This document shows positions 44,200-54,370 of a DNA stretch of 64,000 nucleotides, piece after piece. The position numbers and the translations under genes are program-made. Numbering within the stretch: position 1 is the stretch's first letter; each line of letters opens with the position of its first letter. This DNA is from Tenrec ecaudatus (taxonomy: Eukaryota; Chordata; Mammalia; Afrosoricida; Tenrecidae): the NCBI RefSeq assembly GCF_050624435.1, contig NC_134539.1, forward strand, positions 42,564,001-42,628,000, written 5' to 3'. Under the pieces are notes generated by a model. The model ran no database searches and was not told the DNA's origin. It saw nothing but the letters and a program-made list of their open reading frames with translations.

Positions 44200-46983
44200 C
44201 GACGGGAGCGTTACAGAAACTCCCTCTTTGTTGCCAGTGTAACAGGAGGAAGAGGTGCCGAATTTAGTTTTTCTGTGGGCACTGGCTGAATGTTGTCGCT
44301 GAGGGCTGAGATGCAGCGATTTCTCCCAGCTTCTACCCTGCCCCCATCCAAATTTCTCTAACCTCCCTCTCCCTCTCCCTCTCCCTCTCTTCCTCTTCTC
44401 TCCCTGCCGCTCCGAGCCCTTAACCTGGATGGAAATGTTTAGACAACTGTATACGAATCAAATGTAATAGAACTTGACTGCTGGCCCCTAATAACTGAGC
44501 GGACCTGTTTGTAAATTACCTAATTTAGTGGATTAGTGAGTGTATTTACAAATACGATAAAAAGCAATCAGGAATACTGCATCAAAGTGTCTGGTGGTGG
44601 TGTATGAAAAATAGGCTCTGACATGCCTGGATGTAACCTCATCGTCTCTTTAGGAGAGAATTTAATTGTAGCCTGGGATTTGTTGGCTTGGCTCTGTCGG
44701 TGGGGGGCAGGGGGTAAGAGGAGAGAATGCGGTTCTTTTTGGAATTCGGCTGGTTAGGTGGGGGAAGAAAAATGCTAGTTTCCAGGGGGAAAATTCCCTT
44801 AGAGATGTAGCATCTGTGATAATGCCAGAAGTGTTTTTCTGCTGTTAAATGACTATATATAACTCAGTTTTAAATAACCTGCATACTTGTTCTGAAAATC
44901 TGAGATCTGTTAGGCAGAAATGTGTAGAGCTGCAGACGAATGGAGGACATTTATGTTTCATTAAGTATCCATCCCATTTGCCCAGGCTTTTTGTTTGTTT
45001 GCTTTTTAATTCTAGTGCGTGCTTGCTCACAGGAGTGCATTTTTCCTTTTGGGATTATGGCGAGGCTGACTGGCTTAGTCAGTCAAACTAGCAAAGGAAA
45101 AACTATATGTACTGGTATTATGAAGGAGAAGGCGGATTACCAAGGATTTTATTAGTGTAGAAAAGATCAGAAGTCCACAGTACCTTTCAACTGGTTGGAG
45201 ATGTGGAGGGGTGGGGGAAGGAGAATATCTAGGTAGCAACAAACACCCAGTTTCTAATATGGAATGAAATAGAGTCTTCACCAAAAAGGTATCTTTTTTA
45301 ACAGTTTAGTTGCTACACATTGTCTTTGGTGATCCAGTGCCTTTTAGACAGGGAAACATTGATACTGTATGGATGGCTTGTTCAGGGCGTGAACAATTAA
45401 ATTCAGCAGGGGTGGATGCTGCAGCAGAACTCCGCTTCAGTAACAGGAACTGGGTCTTGCATTTGGTAGGTAGATCGCTCCATAGCATTCTTTGAATACT
45501 GCTGCCACATACCTCCTCTTCACCTTTCCCTTCTCTTGCAGCCGCTGTGTCCTTTGTGAGTGTTCTACAGACAAGATAGATGCATGTCATGCACCTCCAG
45601 GGGTGTGCTTTGTTGTTGTTGGTCCCCTGTGGATTTTTGTAACCAATCAACAGCTGTCACATGCCTTTAAGTTTCGCTATAGGGACTTGTAGTGTTCAGC
45701 GGAGCATTAAGGAGTGAGCTTTGTGTCAAAGAGCCAGTCATTATTTTTCCTTGTTTGAGATTTTGGCCTCGTTCTTTATTTTGTAGCTGTTAGCGATTTG
45801 CTGGTGTTACACAGCCCCTTTCAGGAGCATCACCACTCTTAGAAGCACATTGTGTCCGTGATGTGTCCTGTTGAAACAGAACAGGGATGCAAATCCAAAC
45901 CTTGATTGACCGAACCTCCACATCACTGCCTTAGAGGCCTGGCTTGTATTTTCAGGCCGAAAATGTTTGTGTCCTGCCCACTACTCAATTGTAAGCTTCT
46001 CATACTTTTGTTTCCTCATCTTTGTAAGTGCCTCGGTGCTTCACTGTGTCCTGCACGTGGCTGTGGCTGTGGCCTGGCAGTGTTCCCTGAAGGGAATGTA
46101 TCCACACACAGTGGAGTATCTGCTAGCAAGCGACACCAAATGTGAATTCCGTTCTGACCCACGTACTGTGTCACTCTCACTGGTTGGGGTGGGGAGGGGC
46201 TGATTTCACCAGGCTTTCTGCTTTTAACCTCAAACTTGAATGATGTAAGCTAAACTTTCCCTGCCTTTCCCACGTGCCCCCCTCCTTCTATCAATGATGC
46301 AGCCAGTTTACATAACTGAATGGGTTCTTTTTCCTTGGGATGCCCCGCTTGCTCTGAATGCTTGTGGTGTAGTTGGGGCAGGCCTATCCCAACTTGAAAG
46401 AGCTTGTCTTGAAACTTGAATGACAAGCTGCACAGCACACCAAAATAACACGCTCCTGAGGTAATCCGCACTTGGGCTTAGCTTTTCTCTGCGGAATGGT
46501 CAGCCACTTTAAAGCCCTGGTAGGGTTTGTCAGTGTTAATCTAGTACGCTTCCTCTTTGTAGTGGGATTCACTTCTGAAATAATCTATCTTCCCCCGTAA
46601 GCTCTCGGTGCATTGCAGACGCTTCATAAAAGCATAAAAGCATGTTTGGCCTCTTAAGTGGCTTCATTTGGTAGTCATTGCATTTTCTTGGCAGTGTCTG
46701 GGTGTGTCCTGTTTTACCGTTGGTACAATTACTCTTTCAGGGTTGAGATCAAAGAAAGATGTCACAATTCGAAACTAACTTGTCTTTGAAGGAGTCACTT
46801 TCAGCCAATAATCTGCTGCGTTAGGGATGGACAGCATGCCCAGACTCCAAATTACCTCTTGTAGAACTTGTTATTAATGTTGTTTTTCTTTAGTGACCAC
46901 TGCACAAGCAGTTGACTGAGATTAGCAGTGGTTCAAAGCCAGCCAACAATTGCGAATCTGGGCCTGAAATTTTGTGTTTAAAG
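44200..46983 (+). other. Repeat-poor 5' part of intron 1
   Basis: The AT-rich stretch 44440-44720 (CTAATAACTGAGCGGACC, TGTTTGTAAATTACC, GTATTTACAAATACG) has FOX-like words in opposed orientation and no repeat signature, so it is a candidate intronic enhancer. The rest to 46983 shows no recognised repeat. A (CTCCCT)n tract lies at 44362-44405. Confidence 0.35.
44362..44405 (+). repeat. (CTCCCT)n polypyrimidine tract
   Basis: About four and a half units, continuing into imperfect CT-rich sequence. The mirror-like polypyrimidine character could adopt triplex DNA. Confidence 0.85.
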
Positions 46984-47240
46984 TGCTATTTTGTTTTTGT
47001 TGTCGTTGAGAATACACACAGCAGAACCTACACACATGCAGCAGTTTCTACCTGTGCAAGTCAGTGACCCTGATAACCATAACTGTCTTGGAATCCTACA
47101 GCTATTCCCCTCCTCCACCATCTTCTTGGAAGGAACATAGACGTGAGAGAGTCTTGGGCTTCGGTTACGATACCAATTCTCCTGTGAGCCCTAAAATTTA
47201 TTCCCGTCACTTCATGATTTCGTTTGTTCTGTTATAACCT
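46984..47240 (-). mobile_element. L1 3' end, antisense, diverged
   Basis: TGTTGTCGTTGAGAATACAC, ACAGCAGAACCTACACAC and TTTCTACCTGTGCAAGTCAG follow the start of the better copy at 48925-50035. Confidence 0.6.
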
Positions 47241-47696
47241 GACACAATTTCTATTCCTGCAATGTTAAACTTCAAAGTTCACTTGTAAATCTTCAGATTT
47301 ATTAAGTGTTCTTTCCCATTGACAAACCAGTTTGAATAAAGAGGCTTTTGAAAGACTACTTTTAGCAAATTGCCATCAGTCTTTGTCGCTAACGGTAGAG
47401 ATGATTATTGCTCACAGCAGTGCTATGGAGGCCAGGAGGTTTTGTGAGTGTTGTGAAGTCTGTGTCCTTCAGCTCTGACCTTAGAAATCATGAAAGGAGT
47501 GGAGAGGAATATTTTTGGTGAACAAGCCTCCCCTTGGCCGCCTAACCTTCTAAGAGAAATGTAGTCGTGGGTTGACTGACTGTCCTATGGTTTTTAGTTT
47601 GAGAGTTATATGAGAGTAAGTGAAAAACTATTGCTACTAGATATGTTGACACGTGTCTCCGAGATCAGTGGATAGCTGCAGACATGTCCTCTCAGT
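47241..47696. other. Unassigned intronic DNA
   Basis: No gene or repeat is recognised. Confidence 0.3.
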
Positions 47697-48108
47697 AAAA
47701 TACCTTAGCCTCATTCACTCCGTCATCGAGTCGATGCTGATTCATAGTGAACCTTTACGACAGTGGTTCTCAACGTTCCTGATGCCGCGACCCCTTAATA
47801 CAGTTCTTCATGTGGTGGTGACCCCCCAACCATAAAATTATTTTTGTTGCTACTGCATAAATGTAATTTTGCTACTGTACTGAATTAGACGACCCCTGTG
47901 AAAGGGCCATTTGACCCCCAAAGAGGTGGTGACCCACAGGTTGAGAACCGCTGCTCTAGGACAAGGTAGAACTGCCCCTGTGAGTTTCCAAGACTGTTTA
48001 AGGGAGTAGAAAGCCACACTTTTCTCCCATGGGTCAGCTGGTGGCTTTGAACTGCTTACCTTGTGGTAGCAGTCCAGCGTATAACCCACTATGCCACACG
48101 TGCTCCTC
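47697..48108 (-). mobile_element. AfroSINE, antisense, split by SPIN
   Basis: Left part 47697-47760 (TCATCGAGTCGATGCTG, ATTCATAGTGAACC) and right part 47954-48108 (GGACAAGGTAGAACTGCC, GCTGGTGGCTTTGAACTGC, CACTATGCCACACGTGCTCC) form one continuous antisense SINE once the SPIN and one duplication are removed. Confidence 0.85.
47753..47961. mobile_element. SPIN-type hAT MITE inside an AfroSINE
   Basis: A 193-bp element (47761-47953) starts CAGTGGTTCTCAACG and ends GGTTGAGAACCGCTG. Target duplications are CTTTACGA (47753-47760) and CTCTAGGA (47954-47961), two mismatches. Its internal sequence is collinear with the copy at 26519-26681. Confidence 0.9.
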
Positions 48109-48924
48109 AAGGGAAGGGTTAGAAAGATGAAAACGTTGCCTTCAGAGGTTCATAAACTAGGTGGAGCCTATGTCAAGAAACAGGAGCTTTACATTTTGAT
48201 ATTCTTGTTTAATAAAGGTGCTTATGATTATATAATAATACTTTTTTACTCAACCGTGTGTGTGCAATGATCTTTTTGTAATTCTCATATCTTGTCTTGG
48301 AAATGATAGGGAAAAATCTAGTTGATATTTGAGTATTAATTATGCATTAATAGAATTTTAGTAATACTGTAAGTTTACATCTGCTTTATGGAATATGATA
48401 TCTAAAGGTAAAAATGAAATTTGAAGAGGGTAATAGAAACTATCAATGGAGGTTAAATTGTTCCATTAAAATACAACCTACAAAGGAGAATTCAAAGTGG
48501 AACAAAAAAGTAACAGCACAAAGGTGAACTTTATTTTCTCTTTTCCTATGTGCAAAGTGCTGTTGCACTTCTCAAAGCAGGTCAATCAAAAGTTAACCTT
48601 AAAATTGGCTGGGAAATCGTGCAGAAGTGGCAGTTGCTTATCTATAGTTATTATAGCTATGTTTATGTTTTAAGCACTTAATAATGCTGACCTTGTTAGG
48701 GTAGTTGATTTTACTAATGTTTCATAGTTGAGGAAATTGAGACTAGGAAAGTTGACTGAAGCCCTAGAGCTAGTGAGAGGCTAAACTTGAACCTCAGGTC
48801 TTCTGGGTGTAAGTCTTCCACTTCTGTTTCTGTGCTCACATCTAGGGTTTGGAGTATATGTTCCAGCTCACTTCTTTTTATCATTGAAACAGACTTACTC
48901 TGTACAGTTACTTTCTTTCAATTA
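48109..48924. other. Unassigned intronic DNA
   Basis: AT-rich, no gene or repeat recognised. Confidence 0.3.
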
Positions 48925-50035
48925 TATTTTGTTGTTGCTAAGACTGTACACAGCAACATAACCAACTCAACACTGTCTATGCACTCAATCCGGTGACACT
49001 GCTTCCAGTTTCGAGATGTGCAACCATCAAAACTTTTTGTGAGCTGTTCTTCCCTCATAAACACACTGGCCCCAAAGACTCTTATTTAATCTCTCAGGCG
49101 GCTGCTGTCAACTTGATCTCGTATAGATGGTTCTGAAAAGATCATAGTTTGTGTTTTTACTAGCTAAGCTAATTATGCAGTTTTAACAAGGCTTCAGGGA
49201 TCTTTTTGGTTTAAGATTTAAAGATGATTTCAGGGCATTAGTTTTAAGGTTTTATCAACGTCCCATGGCTCCAGAAAGTCTGGAGTCCATGAGAATTTGA
49301 AATTAGGTGTTGTCTCTGCCCTCTTCTGACTAGGATTCATCTATGAAGATTGTTCAAATAATCCAGTCATGGCACCACCCAGTCCTTCTGGGTTCAGAGC
49401 AAAGGAGGCAGTGGGACATGGAAGTCATTAGCCACAGAGCCCAGATCCCCCTACTGGTCCTGACACTCGCCCTGGTGACCAGGTGAATAGAGACCAGCTG
49501 TTTTGCTTTGGATGGCTGCTTTTAGGCTTTTCAATCTCCCCACAGCAGGAGGTAGAACAGAGGCACCAACACGTTATTGGAGCAGTTATCTGGGATGTCC
49601 AGTGAAGCCATGACCCTAAGCCTTCAAACCAAGGAATCAAATCCCATGAGGTGCTTGGCTGTACAGAATAGCCTCAGTGGCTTCTCTTTATTTGGGTCAC
49701 TGAATACATCTGTCACACAACTTTTGCCAATTCAACATTTTACAGGTGTACAGCGTTTTGCCAAGAATTGCAGTAATCAGGTGTGCCCCCTTATCCACAA
49801 TCTGTGATTATTTTCCTTCAATGTTAACTCTCCTTGTTCCCCTCCTTCCATGCCCCTCATGATCACTAATAAACATTGATTTCTATACATTTGCCTTTTC
49901 TTGTCTCTTTATATGACATCATATGAGGTCATACAAAATTTGTCCTTATGTGATGGTTGTATTTCATTCAGCATAATGTCTTCCAGCTCCATTCATACTG
50001 TAGGCTGCATGAAGACTTCATTTCTCAGCTGGCTG
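48925..50035 (-). mobile_element. Afrotherian-type L1 3' region, antisense, about 1.1 kb
   Basis: It contains the ordered antisense blocks CTCCAGAAAGTCTGGAGTCC, CCAGTCCTTCTGGGTTCAGAG, GAATAGAGACCAGCTG, GGATGTCCAGTGAAGCCATG, CAATTCAACATTTTACAGG and CATAATGTCTTCCAGCTCC. This is the best preserved of the older L1 copies in the window. Confidence 0.7.
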
Positions 50036-50374
50036 ACTACTCTGGGACAGGGGTGAATTCATTGCCAAGATAAATTCATGCTGCCGTTTTGAACTTCTTG
50101 TAGTTTTCAACTGGAGAGCAACATAGTATGATGTTGCAAATCTAGCCCAAATGTTTCTAGGCTTAATAGATACTATTTTCTTAATATGTTTTGGTTATTA
50201 GGAATATATACAGAATATGCACAGATTCATCTCTTTCTACACGTGGCACAAATCAATGGCATTGATTATTTTCTTCTGGTGGGCGGCCACTCTTCTGAAT
50301 TGTCTGTCTCCAGGAAGATTATCTCACTAGATCGGTGCTATCGAGGAGGTTCTGAGTCTTAGCCAAGCAAAGTA
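50036..50374. other. Unassigned intronic DNA
   Basis: No gene or repeat is recognised. Confidence 0.3.
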
Positions 50375-50570
50375 CAACTGAGTGTCAGGCCATACTGCCC
50401 CACTCCATTCTCACAATTACTGCGGTGCTTCAGCTTATTGTTGCAGCCACCGGGTCGGTCCATCTCACCGGTGCCTCCTGTGTCCCTGGCGCTCTGCTTC
50501 AAGCACGGTGTCCTTCTCCAGGGTCTGACCATCCCTCCAGATAACATGTTCAAAGTACGTCATTTGTACT
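50375..50570 (-). mobile_element. BovB/RTE 3' end, antisense
   Basis: ATACTGCCCCACTCCATTCTCAC (in parts), TTGTTGCAGCCACCGGGTCGG, GTCCTTCTCCAGGGTCTGACC and AACATGTTCAAAGTACG match the antisense BovB 3' UTR. Confidence 0.75.
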
Positions 50571-51189
50571 TAACAGGGACACTGTGGGGACAACCCTACC
50601 ATTATAAAACATTGTCCTGGAAATAATTGTTTCAAATAATATGTACTCTGCTACTTATAATTACCTAATAAGTGGGTTTACTATTTCTTCTCCCTCCCTC
50701 CCAATTATTAAACATTTCAGGTTGCAATTTGAGCTCAGGCTTTTTGATTTGGGAATATTAGAGACCAGGTCACTTTTCTACTGAGCAAACTAGAATGTAG
50801 AAACCGGAAATGGTCTGAGGCAGAATTACGATGTAGCCGCAACTAGAAATTTCGTATCTTAATCTACTCTTTTCTATATAGTGTTGCTACTTCTTAAAGT
50901 TTTAGGCCTATTTATCTTCTTTACCTTGGCTGGATATTGGAATTACTTGGAGAATTTAATACTAATGCCTGATTCCATTTCCAGAGATTCTGATTTAGTT
51001 GGTCTGGGGGAACCATCAGGATTTTTCAAAAATCACCCCATGACACTCACATGCTGCTAAGGTTGGGAATTATTGCCTCACACCTTTTCCCTAGCAATTT
51101 TATCTCTTTCTGTGGTTTTAGTGAAATTCTTGAAACATCTTATCCTAGCCTCTAGCACCTACACTAGAGTATCTCCTAGGCACTCACTC
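50571..51189. other. Unassigned intronic DNA
   Basis: No gene or repeat is recognised. Confidence 0.3.
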
Positions 51190-51298
51190 TTTCAAAACCT
51201 TGCCATTAAGTCCATTCCGACTCGTAGAAACCCTTTAGGACAAGGTAGAAGTGAACCCCCCCCCTCTCTCCCCCATGAGATTCTGAGACAGACTGACT

Positions 51299-51493
51299 TT
51301 TTAAATTAATTTTATTGGGGGCTCCTACAACTTGTATCACAAGCCATCCATCCATCCATCCATTGTGTCAAGCACATTTGTACATATGTTGTCATCATTT
51401 TCAAAACATTTCCTTTCTACTGAGCACTTATTTTCAGCTTCTCATATTTTCCCCTCCCTCAAGAAACCCTTAATAATTTATGAATTATTTTTC
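51299..51493 (-). mobile_element. L1 3' end, antisense (middle layer of nest)
   Basis: It starts with TTTTATTGGGGGCTCCTACAAC and runs to AATAATTTATGAATTATTTTTC. That word (TGAATTATTTTTC, 51481-51493) became the target of a later L1. It has a (CATC)n expansion at about 51345-51362. Confidence 0.7.
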
Positions 51494-51822
51494 TTTTCTT
51501 TTTTTGGTTTTATTTTTATTTATTTATTTATTTTAATTTATTTATTTATTTTAACAATTTATTGGGGCTGATACAATTCTTTTCACAGTTCATACATATA
51601 CATACATCAATTGTATAAAGCACATCTGTACAGTCTTTGCCCTAATCATTTTTTTTCTCTTCTTTTACATTTTATTAGGGACTCATACAACTCTTACCAC
51701 AATCCATACATATACATACATCAATTGTATAAAGCACATCCATACATTCCCTGCCCCAATCATTCTCAAGGCATTTGCTCTCCACTTAAGCCCCTTGCAT
51801 CAGGTCCTCTGAATTATTTTTC
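51481..51822 (-). mobile_element. L1 with duplicated 3' terminus, 13-bp TSD, antisense
   Basis: TGAATTATTTTTC flanks it at 51481-51493 and 51810-51822. On the minus strand, module 1 (51809 to about 51664) ends GAGTCCCTAATAAAATG. After an A-rich linker, module 2 (about 51655 to 51545) starts AAAATGATTAGGGCAAA and ends CAGCCCCAATAAATTG. An A/T-rich (TTTA)n tail lies at 51494-51540. The architecture and the diagnostic GATTAGGG equal those at 24491. Confidence 0.85.
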
Positions 51823-51930
51823 ATATGAGACTAACATGGGAATAGAAAGCTTCATTTTCCTCCACCGGAATGCCTGGTGGTTTTGATGTTAGCCACATGC
51901 AACCACTGTGCCACCAGGCTCGACTCAGTC

Positions 51931-52484
51931 TGCTCAAAATGAACTCCAACTTTGTGTACAAGCACGCAGATGGTAAATAATCCTCAGACTGCCTGCTTGT
52001 GGAAGCCAGAGAGCGGAGTCCCATAGTGAATGGTCCTTTAACGCTTCCTATTCAGTCGCCACATGCGAGCAACCCTCGGGGGCTTGCACCCTGGCCCAAA
52101 CCGCTTTCATCTCTGCCCGAACTGGCGTTACAGGTCTCCCTACTGTATTTGCTCAGCTCCCTTCCAGTCTTGTACTATCTTGAAAAAACAAAACAAAACC
52201 AACAAATCTGAAAAGTCCAAAACGGATTCTGCCCTCCTCCTACTTAACCTTTTCACCGTTTTCTCTGGTTCATAGGACAAAAACCAGAGCCCTTGGCCAT
52301 CCTGTATCTTTGTAGACTGGTTCCTGCCTCTTGCTAGCTTCATCCCAAACCATCTTTTCTGTTTCTGCTCTTGCTTCCTTCGGCTCTCAAATTCTTTAAC
52401 CCATCCTGCCTCTTAGGGCTCTTGCACATGCGGTTTGCCTGCGTGGAAGGGTCTGCAGATTCTCCCTGGCCCTTATCTCCATTA
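51931..52484. other. Unassigned intronic DNA
   Basis: No gene or repeat is recognised. Confidence 0.3.
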
Positions 52485-52661
52485 AGGAGCCCTGGGCACT
52501 GCGGCTCAGGTGCTGGGCTGCTATCCGCAGGTCTTTGATACAAACCTACTAGCTACTTCTCAAGAGAAAGCTGGGGCTTTCTGTTTCCATAAAGAGCTTT
52601 AGTTTGGGAAAGGAAAGACAAACTGCTGTGAGTCAGAGGACTCCAAGGCACTGAGTTTGGT
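52485..52661 (+). mobile_element. AfroSINE, sense
   Basis: GGAGCCCTGGGCACTGCGGC head, ACAAACCTACTAGCTACTTC, TTCTGTTTCCATAAAGAGC and AAGGCACTGAGTTTGGTT tail. Confidence 0.8.
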
Positions 52662-53007
52662 TTACTCATTCCTTAATTTCAGCTTAAAAGCCCCTTTCTT
52701 GGACACAGGTTTTCCTTGAGTTCAAACCAGGGCACACCTTCCATTGCTTTCAGTGTTTTCCCTTTGAGCATTTACAGCAAAACCAGTCATACAAATAGTG
52801 TGTACGGCTAGCCAGTAACTGACAAACCATGACCCTGGGGCCAGCTCTGGCTCGTTGTCTGTTTCTGCAATAACCTGCAAACTAAAAATGTTTGTTTTAT
52901 TTTAACTTTTTTAAATGATTGCATTTTAAAACATTTCCTGGTATGAAAATTATGTGAGATTCAACTTTCATTGTCCATACATAGTTTTTTTTTTTCCACA
53001 AGTGGTT

Positions 53008-54370
53008 TTTAAAAATCTTTTATTAATTGGATGAAGAATTACAAAGCGAATCCATTTTGTACTCAATAATTCACATACATTTTATTTCATGTCATTGACG
53101 ACAATTCCCCAATGTGGCCTCACTTATCCGGGCTTCCTGTGTCTCCTGTGTCTTTAACATTGTATTTCATTGGGTGTATATACCATAGTTTATCCATTCT
53201 TCCATTGTTAAGCAGTTACATTGTTTCCCTTTTTGACTAACGCTGCAAGGAGCACTTTGCTCAGTACTGTGGAGTCGGCTCAGCCTTGTAGTGACCAACT
53301 GCCCAGTGCTGCGCATCCCTCACCGACGCTCGCTCCTATGTTTGAGCGCATTCTTACAGCCACTGTGTCAGTGCATCTTGTTAAGGACCTTCCTCTTCCT
53401 TCCTACCCCTTTACCAAGTATGATTTCCCTCTCCAGGGACTGTTCTATCCTGACATGTCCAAAGTACATTAGAATGAAGTCTCGTCATCTTGTGAACATG
53501 CATATTCATATGTGTGTCTGTACATTTAACTATTTGTAACATAGCTCCTAGGTTATATACCTAGTAGAAAACTAGATCATACAGTATTTCTATTTCTAAC
53601 ATTTTAAGGAAGTACCCTAACCATTTTCAATGTTTTCAGTCTCTCTACCATTGCCAGCATTTAAAAAAACTTTCCTGTTAATATTGGGGTGAGGTGAGAT
53701 CTTGTTTTGATTTGCAAATGGCTAATGATCACTAGAATTTCTTCATGTTTGTTCCCCATCTGAATGTCTTCTTTGATGAGGTGTCTGTACATGCCTTCTG
53801 ATCATTTTTTTTAATTCCCCCCCCCTGTTCTGATCATTTTAAAACTATGTTAGTTGCCATTTCTTCAGAAGGTGCTGAAGTTCTCTAGAAATGTTAGAGT
53901 TTAGTCCCTTGTCCAAATCTGCCCCCGCAGCCACCCCCTAGTTTGTGGTTTCTACTTTTACTCTTTTGCTGAAGTATTTTGGTGACAAAAGTATCTAATT
54001 TTTAGGAGGTACCACTTGTCTAGTTTGTCTTTTGCTATTTGTGTATTTTCAGCTGTTTGGCAGTGGATTTATGCCATTTAAGGGTCCCAAGTTTGTCCCC
54101 TTTTTCATCGATGATCTTTATACTTTCAGGGCTTACATTGAGATCGTTGACCCATGTTGAGTTCGTTTTTGTATATGAGATGGATGGATCCTATTTTATT
54201 TTTCTGCAAGTGGATAGCCATTTTTTCTAGCCCTGTTAAAGAGAAGAGCTTGTCCCCGTGTAATGCATATTGGCCTTGTGTGGGAAATCAGGTTTCTATA
54301 GGGGAGCGGGTTTACTTTTGAGTTCTCAGGTTTGGTCTTTTGGTACATGTGCCTGTCTCTCCCAGGCTGT
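53008..54370 (-). mobile_element. Old L1 3' region, antisense, split by BovB
   Basis: It contains CAATAATTCACATACATTTTATTTCATG (in parts), TTAAGCAGTTACATTG, GCAAATGGCTAATGATCAC, CATGTTGAGTTCGTTTTTG and GCAAGTGGATAGCCATTTTTTC, classic antisense L1 words. BovB interrupts it at 53262-53491. Confidence 0.75.
53262..53491 (-). mobile_element. BovB/RTE 3' end inside L1, antisense
   Basis: GTGGAGTCGGCTCAGCC, CAACTGCCCAGTGCTGCG, TACAGCCACTGTGTCAG, ACCAAGTATGATTTCC, CTCCAGGGACTGTTC and ACATGTCCAAAGTAC occur in antisense order. L1 sequence continues on both sides. Confidence 0.8.

Larger units (their letters stand above)
51190..51930 (-). mobile_element. AfroSINE, antisense, carrying two nested L1 insertions
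   Basis: The left SINE part is 51194-51298 (TTAAGTCCATTCCGACTCG, GGACAAGGTAGAAGTG, GAGATTCTGAGACAG). The right part is about 51823-51930 (GGGAATAGAAAGCTTC, GCCTGGTGGTTTTGATG, CACTGTGCCACCAGGC). Between them sit an L1 3' end and, inside it, a double-tail L1. Confidence 0.75.

Noticed and set aside
51345-51362. (CATC)n as an independent feature
   Set aside because: It is a small expansion within an L1 3' end and is mentioned there.
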